NCBI GenBank assembly: GCA_945957305.1
Contig: CAMFLN010000302.1
Coordinates: 1 to 5,325, forward strand
DNA from: an uncultured Planctomycetaceae bacterium
Lineage (GTDB): Bacteria > Planctomycetota > Planctomycetia > Pirellulales > JACPPG01
Reading direction: 5' to 3'
Length of the DNA stretch: 5,325 bases
Position numbers and translations under genes: made by a program. Below the pieces are notes generated by a model that saw nothing but the letters and a program-made list of their open reading frames with translations, was not told the origin of the DNA and ran no database searches. Shown in pieces: positions 1-5,325 of the stretch; the stretch's first letter is position 1, and each line of letters begins with the position of its first letter.

Positions 1-18
1 AGCAAGTGTCGTTGCCAT
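1..18 (-). CDS. Possible 5' end of a divergent gene, truncated by the window edge
   Basis: On the minus strand an ATG at 18-16 opens a frame reading MATTLA to the window edge. A good SD-like sequence, GAGGGAG (minus strand, complement of 26-32), lies 7 bases before it. This is the only evidence, and six codons say nothing about function. The start resembles that of the second + strand gene (MATTV), with nearly the same bases, but this is too short to imply kinship. If real, the gene is divergent from hsp20 and the two share the intergenic region. A competing reading is a + strand frame open from base 2 to a TAG at 170-172 (56 codons), which could be the tail of an upstream gene. Both cannot readily be true. 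Confidence 0.3.
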
Positions 19-274
19 TGGTGAACTCCCTCTGAATGAGGCCCTGAACGCCAATGCGGACAATTCCAAGCAAAATATATTACGACAGCTCGCCAATCGT
101 GGTTCGGAGGCTGGATGCTTTTCGGAGCGGGGTAATCCCTGCGTTAAAACATATTGTCAGAATTGCAGTTAGGGCGAGCAGTGGTCCTGCCGACCGCGGC
201 CCTCCGCTCGTGGATTAATGTCCTGAAAAATTCGCGAACCCGGTCAATCGACTAAACGTATTTTTCTTTTGGAA
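19..274. other. Intergenic region upstream of hsp20, no clear gene
   Basis: No coding region here is convincing. A + strand frame is open from base 2 to 172, but it has no visible start and only about half of its codons end in G or C, so it is weak. A nested inverted repeat is visible: CGAGC (175-179) with GCTCG (206-210), enclosing GGTC (183-186) with GACC (192-195). It is not followed by a T tract and so is not a standard terminator. A T-rich run (TATTTTTCTTTT, 259-270) precedes the hsp20 leader. I found no CIRCE inverted repeat (TTAGCACTC-N9-GAGTGCTAA) and no convincing sigma-32 or sigma-70 promoter. The promoter of hsp20 probably lies here but I cannot place it. Confidence 0.5.
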
Positions 275-353
275 TGCCGCTTGATCGGCGCCGGCTCAAG
301 CCGGTCAGGCAGGCAACAAACAGTTGAGCCGTCCTCAAAACCAGAAAGGAGGA
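275..353 (+). promoter_or_regulatory. Structured hsp20 leader, candidate RNA thermometer
   Basis: Three successive stems can be drawn in the presumed leader. Stem 1 is GCCG (276-279) with CGGC (286-289) around a 6-base loop. Stem 2 is CGGCTCAA (292-299) with TTGAGCCG (324-331), eight perfect pairs around a 24-base loop. Stem 3 is TCCTC (332-336) with GAGGA (349-353), five pairs around a 12-base loop, and it covers most of the SD, AGGAGGA. Stem 2 competes with a tight local palindrome, CCGGCT-CA-AGCCGG (291-304). Several hairpins ending in one that masks the SD is the layout of ROSE-type RNA thermometers, known for controlling small heat-shock genes. Here the sequence shows the pairing. The thermosensor role is inferred, and I cannot see the ROSE U(U/C)GCU signature in the masking stem. 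The transcription start is unknown. Confidence 0.4.
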
Positions 354-358
354 AGACC

Positions 359-802
359 ATGGTTAACTCACTTATTTCTCGTCCCACGGTGCTTGCGTCC
401 CCAGTCGGTGAGATGGACACGATCTTCAACCGACTGATCCGAGTGGACGGCGCATGGCCGGAATGGCAAGGGGCCCTTCTCACGTGGCCCCGAATGGATG
501 TCTGCGAGACCGAAGACGGGTATCTGCTGGAAATGGACCTGCCCGGCCTCGCGCTGGACGACGTTCAAGTCGAGGTCACCGGCGATGAGCTGGTGGTTAC
601 CGGCGAGAGAAAGCGGCAGGAGTCCGGCGACAAGTGCTACCTGCGTGTTGAGCGCGACTTCGGTCAATTTCAGCGTCGCATTCGGCTGACCACCCCTGTC
701 GAGCAAGACCAGATTGAAGCTCATTACCAGGACGGCGTGCTGCGTATCACGGTCCCCAAGGCCGCGCATGCGAAGCCTCGTAAGATTCCGGTAATGTCCT
801 GA
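359..802 (+). CDS. Small heat-shock protein, Hsp20/alpha-crystallin family
   Basis: This is a cytoplasmic ATP-independent holdase of 147 residues, the usual length for the family. It binds partly unfolded proteins and passes them to ATP-dependent chaperones. The alpha-crystallin domain spans about residues 45-134. It contains the MDLPGL segment (59-64), the strand DELVVTGERK (76-85), YLRVERDFGQF (94-104), and near its end the family hallmark GVLRITVPK (126-134). The short C-terminal tail has an I-P-V motif (143-145), the I-x-I/V element that docks into neighbouring subunits during oligomer assembly. The N-terminal arm (1-44) is variable, as expected. The ATG at 359 is chosen because AAAGGAGGA ends 5 bases before it. 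A longer frame from TTG at 269 has no SD and would add 30 residues without family resemblance. It is the first gene of the same-strand series, and its SD is predicted to be masked by leader structure. Confidence 0.95.
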   Translation: MVNSLISRPTVLASPVGEMDTIFNRLIRVDGAWPEWQGALLTWPRMDVCETEDGYLLEMDLPGLALDDVQVEVTGDELVVTGERKRQESGDKCYLRVERDFGQFQRRIRLTTPVEQDQIEAHYQDGVLRITVPKAAHAKPRKIPVMS

Positions 803-839
803 AGGCCTTCGGTCTGTCTTGCTGATCTAGGGTAGACCG
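801..839 (+). other. Short inverted repeats at and after the hsp20 stop codon
   Basis: A perfect 10-base palindrome, GAAGGCCTTC (801-810), overlaps the hsp20 stop. A second repeat, CGGTCT (810-815) with AGACCG (834-839), has an 18-base loop. Neither is followed by a run of T, so a Rho-independent terminator is not supported. They could be a weak 3' end structure or chance. Whether transcription continues into the next gene is open. Confidence 0.25.
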
Positions 840-922
840 GTACCGCAGAGCGTGGCCAGTTGGCCAAGAACCTCTCCGTATCAACGGTCACACGCGCTGG
901 ACATTCGATTCGGCGTCCGACC

Positions 923-984
923 ACTTCCTTGGCGACAGCCACGCTTTGCCCCGGCAGCCCGACAGTGGCGATTGCCAAGGAGGT
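923..984 (+). promoter_or_regulatory. Long SD-sequestering hairpin before the hemerythrin-like gene
   Basis: ACTTCCTTGGC (923-933) pairs with GCCAAGGAGGT (974-984). That gives eleven pairs in a row with one G-U wobble (925/982), extended by G-U 934/973 and A-U 935/972. After a 2x2 internal loop (936-937/970-971), GCCAC (938-942) pairs with GTGGC (965-969). The 22-base apical loop (943-964) can pair further: GC 943-944 with 957-958, and TGC 947-949 with GCA 954-956. The 3' arm contains the whole SD, AAGGAGG (977-983), which ends 6 bases before the ATG at 990. The pairing is read directly from the sequence. Its meaning is inference: a translational switch (thermometer, ligand- or protein-responsive) is the natural reading, because a closed SD would otherwise silence the gene. 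No T tract follows, so it is not a standard terminator. Confidence 0.6.
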
Positions 985-989
985 TGACT

Positions 990-1475
990 ATGGCAACAAC
1001 CGTTTCTTCCACCGTTACTCGATCGACTGCATCGCAAGATACTTCTCGCAACGATCGAGAACGACTTATCTCGACCATTCACCAGTTGGAACGGGCGCTC
1101 TCGTCTGCAGCCCCGACACGGGAACGAGCTTGGATGCCACCGGTGCTCTCGGCTATGAGGTCGCTGGAGTCCGCGATGCAGCAGCAATACGCCAACGCCG
1201 AGAGCGCGGACGGTTTATTATCGCAAATCATCTATGACGCGCCTCACCTGGCACCGCGCGTGGATCGGCTGAAAAAGGAATATCGTGATCTGCTCCGGCA
1301 AATCTCCACGTTGCGAGACCAATTCGAAAGCGGATCGAATGCGGATGAATTGCCGAATTTCGTGGATATCCGACAGCGATTGGCGTGGTTACTCAACGCC
1401 GTACGGCATCATCAATCCCGCGAGACCGATTTGATCTTCGAGGCGGTAAATACCGACCTGGGGGCTTTGGATTAA
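990..1475 (+). CDS. Helical hemerythrin-like protein, probably lacking a full di-iron site
   Basis: This is a 161-residue soluble protein with no signal peptide or membrane segment. The first 20 residues are Ser/Thr-rich and the rest is predicted mostly helical and charged. The stretch DAPHLAPRVDRLKKEY (83-98) and the end HHQSRETDLIFEAVNTDLGALD (from 140) resemble bacterial hemerythrin-like proteins, in which the first part normally ends in Glu-His and is preceded by an H-x-x-x-E element. Here the expected His after Glu97 is Tyr98, and the earlier element reads around QQYANAES (65-72) with no His. Only H31, H86, H140 and H141 are present, so a normal oxygen-binding di-iron centre seems unlikely. 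The ATG at 990 is chosen for AAGGAGG 6 bases upstream; the frame is open from further left, but that part contains the regulatory hairpin. The family assignment is from memory of sequence style and is tentative; a DUF or unrelated helical bundle remains possible. Confidence 0.8.
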   Translation: MATTVSSTVTRSTASQDTSRNDRERLISTIHQLERALSSAAPTRERAWMPPVLSAMRSLESAMQQQYANAESADGLLSQIIYDAPHLAPRVDRLKKEYRDLLRQISTLRDQFESGSNADELPNFVDIRQRLAWLLNAVRHHQSRETDLIFEAVNTDLGALD

Positions 1476-1550
1476 GACCCGCTCACATTAGTAGGATCGC
1501 GCAAACAGCAAACGCAAGTCGATTTCAAGAATGCGAAAGGAGGTGTAGCC

Positions 1551-2405
1551 ATGATCAAGTCAAACTTACGGCAACTGCTTTGGTTAATCATTGTAGTGGC
1601 ACTTTTGCGGCCGACGTCGCTGGCCGCATTCGCGCCGGAGAAGAGTGCGGAAGGCGCCACGACCGCAACTGCAGACGCCTCTGACGAAGAGACAGAAGCC
1701 TACTGCGGCATTAGCGTCGGTCCGCTAGACCCGGTACTTACCGCGCAATTGCCCGACGCTACGGACAAAGGGCGAGGCGTGGTCGTGCAAAAGGTTATGA
1801 AGGGATCGCCAGCCGATCGCGCGGGGCTACAACGCTACGACATCGTAGTCAGCTACGACGCTCAGGACGTTTATTCACCAGAGCAGCTGGTGAAGCTCGT
1901 GCGCAACGACCGTCCGGGGCGCGAAGTGTCGTTGGCCTATGTGAGGGGTGGAAACGTCAAAACCACAAAGCTGACCTTAGGCGAGGTCCCGGCGACCACT
2001 GAAGTGCGTAGCCTTCGTGGAGAGAGCATGCGAGATCGGGCAGCCATCGGCAATCTGGAACGGGAGCATGCTAACCAGGAGCGCGAACGCCAGAGTGACG
2101 CGAAGCCTTGGACCACATTCGAGTCACTCGCTGTCACCAAACTTGCCGACGGCAGATACAAAGCCGAGATTGACTTCCGCAACGAAAAGAAGGAACTATT
2201 GCATCGTGAGTACACCGGTTCGCGCGATGAGCTACGTCAAGCGATCGAGAAGGACGAGCAATTCCCTAAAGAGGCGCGAGAACATCTGCTCAGGAGCGTC
2301 GATCAACAGAGCCCACGCAGATTGACCCTCGACCTCCCAAAGACGTTGCGGGACTTCTTCGACCTCGACGTGGAGTATTTTAACTGGCCTCATCTAGACT
2401 TTTAA
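1551..2405 (+). CDS. Exported PDZ-domain protein
   Basis: This is a protein of 284 residues without a protease domain. Residues 1-26 form a signal peptide or N-terminal anchor: Lys/Arg, then a hydrophobic core (LLWLIIVVALL, 9-19), then small residues suited to signal peptidase I near 24-28. An acidic Ala/Thr linker follows (about 29-49). A PDZ domain covers about 50-145, with the carboxylate-binding loop near YCGISVG (51-57), the typical GSPADRAGLQRYDIVVSYD (85-103), and a closing strand VSLAYVRGG (126-134). After a charged helical linker, about 187-250 looks like a separate small domain (ESLAVTKLADGRYKAEIDF), then an aromatic, acidic C-terminus. PDZ domains bind C-terminal peptides, so a role as a substrate adaptor or sensor outside the cytoplasmic membrane is inferred. 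The start is secure: AAAGGAGG lies 7 bases before the ATG. Unlike the first two genes its SD is not visibly paired. The ATPase gene starts 7 bases after its stop. Confidence 0.85.
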   Translation: MIKSNLRQLLWLIIVVALLRPTSLAAFAPEKSAEGATTATADASDEETEAYCGISVGPLDPVLTAQLPDATDKGRGVVVQKVMKGSPADRAGLQRYDIVVSYDAQDVYSPEQLVKLVRNDRPGREVSLAYVRGGNVKTTKLTLGEVPATTEVRSLRGESMRDRAAIGNLEREHANQERERQSDAKPWTTFESLAVTKLADGRYKAEIDFRNEKKELLHREYTGSRDELRQAIEKDEQFPKEAREHLLRSVDQQSPRRLTLDLPKTLRDFFDLDVEYFNWPHLDF

Positions 2406-2412
2406 ACGTGCC

Positions 2413-4008
2413 ATGACCGGCAGAGCACCTGAAGTCGCGGGAGAAGAGGGCGGAGCTAGGGATGTCGAAGGACGCGCTCGCAGCGGTACCAATCGACCAG
2501 AATCAACGGATCCGACAGCTCCGGCACCCCTTCACCGCGACACGGAGCGGACAGCCACATCGATCGTCGCGCAGCGAGATATCCCCAAGCAATCTGCACC
2601 CGAAGCGTCTCTCGTCCATCAGGGTATCATCACCGGCGAGGAATACGCTTCTGCTGTGGGACGGCACGAGGAGTCCGGTCACTCGATTTGGGCCGCGCTT
2701 CGTGGCGCCGTTCGTCTTATTCTGCCGCGCCGCCCGCATTTCTTTGGCCTGGGAGACGAACCCGACGACACACCCTTCGCAGTCGCAGAAGTCGTTGCAA
2801 CCGGGGAAAGACTGTCACCAATTCCCGAATTAGTCTCAAACCTGTTCGAGAAAGCGATCCAGTGGAGAGGGACCGATATCCATCTCGATCCCGACAGCTC
2901 TGGCGTACGAATCCGTGTCCGGATCGACGGACACCTCCATGACGTCGGTTCACTGCCAGACGAAGTGGCCCGGCAAGTCCGGTCCCGGATCAAAATCTTG
3001 GCCGGGATGGACATCCTGGAGAAAGTAGGCCCTCAAGACGGTCACATTTGTCTCTCGGCAGACGGCATCCATCGCGATTTTCGGGTGGCGACGCTTCTGA
3101 CCGGCTTAGGAGAGCGCATGGTCATCCGCTTCCACCAAGCGGCTGAGCAGGGCGCCTTGCTCGACGCGCTTGGGCTCGATCCGGACCAGGAGTCGACCGT
3201 CCGCAGCCTCTTGGACCGTCCCCAGGGCTTAATCCTCATCGGCGGACCAGTAGGGAGCGGCAAGACTACAACGCTTTACGCATGTTTGCGATCCATTGCG
3301 CACCCCACGCGCAGCCTAATTACCATCGAGGACCCGATTGAGTATCGGCTCGATGGTGTTTGTCAGGTCGAGGTCCGACCTCATCTCGGTCTCAGCTTTG
3401 CTCAAGGTCTTCGCGCAATCCTGCGGCAGGATGCTAATGTCGTCGCAGTCGGGGAAATTCGCGACCGCAATACGGCCAGGGTCGTTAGCCGCGCAGCAGC
3501 TGCTGGTTCCCTCGTCCTCAGTGCGGTCCATGCGGGAAGCGGGGCTGGCGTGCTGCGAAGCCTAGCGAATTACCGCATCCCCCCCTATCGTATCGGCGAG
3601 AGCCTTGTCGGCATCATTGTGCAGCGTCTGGTCAGGGTACTCTGTCCCGCGTGTAAACGCCCAGTAGAGTTCGATTCACGAAGTCAAACCACCTTGGCGT
3701 CGTGGGGGCTCAGCAATGAGGAAATGGCACACGCCACGCTATTCAGTCCGGTCGGCTGCTCGGCATGTCTGGGAACCGGCTACCATGGCCGCACGGGAGT
3801 GTTCGAAGTGATCGACATCGCCGATCTTAGCATCGAACCTGCCCCGGAGATCGACTGGCCGCGGGTGCTGGTTGCCGGCCGACACCGCAAACTCTCGACT
3901 GCGGCGGCTCGAAAGGTAGCACGCGGTGTCACAACGATCGAGGAAGCAAACCGAGTTCTATCCATACGATCTCAAACTCCGCTTGGGCTGTCTGCAACAG
4001 GCCGTTGA
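2413..4008 (+). CDS. GspE/PilB-type secretion ATPase (type II secretion / type IV pilus family)
   Basis: This is a cytoplasmic hexameric ATPase that would drive pseudopilus or pilus assembly. Residues 1-60 are Pro/Thr/Arg-rich and probably disordered. About 64-98 (VHQGIITGEEYASAVGRHEE) is a remnant of the T2SSE N-terminal domain, shorter than usual. About 135-245 is the N2 domain, with DIHLDP (155-160) and RIRIDG-like RVRIDG (168-173). The ATPase core has Walker A GPVGSGKTT (278-286, Lys284), the Asp box ITIEDPIEY (303-311), Walker B VVAVGEIRD (343-351, Glu348) and a His box with His373. Two CxxC pairs (C411/C414 and C449/C452) form the zinc-binding C-domain typical of GspE and PilB. The His box reads AVHAG where TLHTN is usual, and RQDAN replaces RQDPD; both are unusual. 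No SD precedes the ATG, so coupling to the upstream gene is likely. No GspF, pseudopilin or secretin is in view. Choosing between GspE and PilB is not possible here. Confidence 0.9.
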   Translation: MTGRAPEVAGEEGGARDVEGRARSGTNRPESTDPTAPAPLHRDTERTATSIVAQRDIPKQSAPEASLVHQGIITGEEYASAVGRHEESGHSIWAALRGAVRLILPRRPHFFGLGDEPDDTPFAVAEVVATGERLSPIPELVSNLFEKAIQWRGTDIHLDPDSSGVRIRVRIDGHLHDVGSLPDEVARQVRSRIKILAGMDILEKVGPQDGHICLSADGIHRDFRVATLLTGLGERMVIRFHQAAEQGALLDALGLDPDQESTVRSLLDRPQGLILIGGPVGSGKTTTLYACLRSIAHPTRSLITIEDPIEYRLDGVCQVEVRPHLGLSFAQGLRAILRQDANVVAVGEIRDRNTARVVSRAAAAGSLVLSAVHAGSGAGVLRSLANYRIPPYRIGESLVGIIVQRLVRVLCPACKRPVEFDSRSQTTLASWGLSNEEMAHATLFSPVGCSACLGTGYHGRTGVFEVIDIADLSIEPAPEIDWPRVLVAGRHRKLSTAAARKVARGVTTIEEANRVLSIRSQTPLGLSATGR

Positions 4009-4012
4009 TCGG

Positions 4013-4018
4013 TATACT
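4013..4018 (+). promoter_or_regulatory. Possible -10 element before the protease gene
   Basis: TATACT lies 24 bases before the protease ATG and is close to the sigma-70 -10 consensus. There is no convincing -35 hexamer at 16-18 bases (the best TTG, at 3983, is 24 bases away). If used, it would give the protease a nearly leaderless transcript of its own, in addition to read-through from the ATPase gene. Confidence 0.2.
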
Positions 4019-4042
4019 ATTTCTATTCCACGGAACGGCGAA

Positions 4043-5182
4043 ATGGCGTCTGATTCAACGGTTCGCAAACTGTTATTGATGAACTGGCTGATCTTGACGC
4101 TATTGGCGATAGCCTGTGTGTTGGCATTTCGAACACGACACATAGGCTCGGAATCAGAACAGCCTCACGGTGCGCCCATTTCTAGCCCGTTGCCGCTGAA
4201 CTCTGCTAAAGCAGCAGTCGACGAAGAGCACAATACCACGGCAATATTTAAAGGCGCATCCCCGGCGGTTGTGCATATCACTACGCACTCGTTGGAAACG
4301 GACGTGTTTTCAATGAATGCGTACCAGATTCCGCGCGGCAGCGGCACGGGCTTCGTTTGGGACCAGGCCGGCCATATTGTCACGAACTATCACGTCATTA
4401 AAGACGCAGACACGGCAACGGTTGCGTTCGACAATCAAACAAGCTATCCCGCCAAGCTTGTCGGAGTAGCTCCCGACAAAGATCTGGCCGTGCTCCTCGT
4501 GCAAGCACCAGCTGAGAAACGGCAAACCCTTCCGCTCGGTACGTCGAGCGCGGTGGAAGTTGGACACAAGTGCTATGCCATTGGAAATCCCTTCGGCCTT
4601 GACCACACCTTGACCACCGGAGTAGTCAGTGCGCTCGGACGCGAAATCCAATCTGCCACCGGGTTGCCGATTAAAGACGTGATTCAGACCGACGCCGCCA
4701 TCAACCCTGGCAACAGCGGAGGTCCGCTTTTGGATAGCGCCGGTCGACTGATTGGTGTGAACACTGCAATTTTCAGCCCATCAGGAGCATACGCGGGAAT
4801 TGGCTTCGCCATCCCTGTGGACACGGTGAAGTGGGTTGTCCCAGAATTGATCAAGCACGGAAAGATCATTCGACCGGGGTTGGCCGTCTCACTGGCCTCG
4901 GATCGCATTGCCCGTCGTCTGCAACTAGAAGGTGCCCTGGTGTTGGACGTTGAACCGAAGAGTGCCGCAGCCGTGGCTGGGCTTCGCCCAACGCGCCGGA
5001 CTACCCGCGGTGCGGTCCTTCTCGGTGACTTGATCACGGCCATTGAGGACATGTCCGTTCGCAGCACCCAAGATCTATTGCTCGGCCTGGAAAAATACAA
5101 AGTTGGTCAAAAGGTCACATTAACCGTCATGCGAGACGGACATCCCCTACAACTCGCCGTACAGCTCGAAGCTACAGAGTAG
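4043..5182 (+). CDS. Membrane-anchored Deg/HtrA serine protease with one PDZ domain
   Basis: This is a 379-residue envelope protease that degrades misfolded proteins on the far side of the cytoplasmic membrane. An N-terminal hydrophobic segment (about 10-29, LLLMNWLILTLLAIACVLAF) is an uncleaved anchor or signal. The trypsin-like domain spans about 65-275, with all three catalytic residues in conserved settings: His117 in TNYHVI, Asp147 in DKDLAV and Ser225 in GNSGGPL. One PDZ domain follows (about 277-376). The phrases QIPRGSGTGFVWDQAGHIVTNYHVI (95-119), IRPGLAV (276-282) and GLRPTRRTTRGAVLLGD (313-329) match the Deg1/HhoA-type group better than DegP, which has two PDZ domains and a long LA loop. 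The ATG at 4043 has only a weak SD (GGAACGG). A frame open from GTG 3926 would overlap the ATPase gene by 83 bases and give no family-like extension. ATG 4079 is an alternative but loses the start of the anchor. It sits 34 bases after the ATPase stop and is probably co-transcribed. Confidence 0.95.
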   Translation: MASDSTVRKLLLMNWLILTLLAIACVLAFRTRHIGSESEQPHGAPISSPLPLNSAKAAVDEEHNTTAIFKGASPAVVHITTHSLETDVFSMNAYQIPRGSGTGFVWDQAGHIVTNYHVIKDADTATVAFDNQTSYPAKLVGVAPDKDLAVLLVQAPAEKRQTLPLGTSSAVEVGHKCYAIGNPFGLDHTLTTGVVSALGREIQSATGLPIKDVIQTDAAINPGNSGGPLLDSAGRLIGVNTAIFSPSGAYAGIGFAIPVDTVKWVVPELIKHGKIIRPGLAVSLASDRIARRLQLEGALVLDVEPKSAAAVAGLRPTRRTTRGAVLLGDLITAIEDMSVRSTQDLLLGLEKYKVGQKVTLTVMRDGHPLQLAVQLEATE

Positions 5183-5325
5183 TTCGAGAGATCTTTGCGC
5201 ATGCGGTCAGGCGCCGCTCTTAATCAAGAGCTGGTCACGCGCCGTCATTCTGAAAGTCCTAATTCGCAGGCGGAACTCTTGGACAGTGCGTCAGCCGATT
5301 GGGAGCGATAGTACTGGTCCAAAGC
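5183..5325. other. Downstream region with no convincing gene
   Basis: A perfect hairpin, GCTCTT (5216-5221) with AAGAGC (5226-5231) and a 4-base loop, lies 34 bases after the protease stop. It is short and has no T tract after it, so it is at most a weak terminator or RNA 3' end element. A 36-codon frame from ATG 5201 to TAG 5309-5311 has no SD and no recognisable features. I do not call it a gene. Confidence 0.4.

Noticed and set aside
175..210. Nested inverted repeat as a terminator for an upstream gene
   Set aside because: Stems are only 4-5 pairs and no T tract follows directly; the T-rich run at 259-270 is about 50 bases away.
216..803. Twelve-base direct repeat TAATGTCCTGAA at 216-227 and 792-803 (the latter at the hsp20 stop), suggesting a remnant of a duplicated hsp20 tail
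   Set aside because: About one repeat of this length is expected by chance in a window this size, and the frame before the first copy shows no alpha-crystallin-like residues.
853..866. TGGCCA-GT-TGGCCA repeat as a binding site
   Set aside because: Two copies of a self-complementary 6-mer are too little to support a site.
2503..2953. Long minus-strand frames across the ATPase gene and the other genes
   Set aside because: They are the mirror of strongly supported + strand genes, rich in Arg/Ser/Cys, and have no recognisable domains.
3926..4042. Upstream extension of the protease to GTG 3926
   Set aside because: It would overlap the conserved C-terminal end of the ATPase by 83 bases, and the added residues look unlike a Deg protein, while ATG 4043 leads straight into the membrane anchor.
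5201..5311. 36-codon open frame after the protease
   Set aside because: It has no SD, no recognisable sequence, and contains the hairpin at 5216-5231.

Overview
The window is about 58% G+C by eye. It carries five consecutive, complete genes on the + strand, in the order small heat-shock protein (Hsp20), a helical hemerythrin-like protein of uncertain function, an exported PDZ-domain protein, a GspE/PilB-type secretion ATPase, and a membrane-anchored Deg/HtrA serine protease with one PDZ domain. There are no rRNA or tRNA genes, mobile elements or CRISPR arrays. The host looks like an environmental Gram-negative bacterium. A planctomycete-like origin is my best guess, from the style of the hemerythrin-like and PDZ proteins, but this is an impression and not a proof.

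Layout. Positions 1-358 hold no complete gene. A minus-strand gene may begin at 18 and run off the left edge. The 3' part, about 275-358, is the presumed hsp20 leader and can fold into three successive hairpins, the last covering the Shine-Dalgarno (SD) sequence. hsp20 is at 359-802. A 187-base gap (803-989) ends in a long imperfect hairpin (923-984) whose 3' arm is the SD of the next gene (990-1475). After 74 unstructured bases comes the PDZ gene (1551-2405), then with only 7 bases between them the ATPase gene (2413-4008), and 34 bases later the protease gene (4043-5182). The last 143 bases hold one short hairpin and no convincing gene.

How they may work together. Hsp20 holds unfolding proteins, the Deg protease cuts damaged proteins outside the cytoplasmic membrane, and the PDZ protein may be an adaptor or sensor in the same compartment. 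This is a protein-quality-control or stress cluster in general outline. The odd member is the lone GspE-like ATPase, which lies between the two PDZ proteins with no other secretion or pilus component in view. The most interesting non-coding signal is that the first two genes each have an SD buried in predicted RNA structure while the third does not, which suggests heat- or ligand-dependent translation. This is inference from base pairing read by eye.
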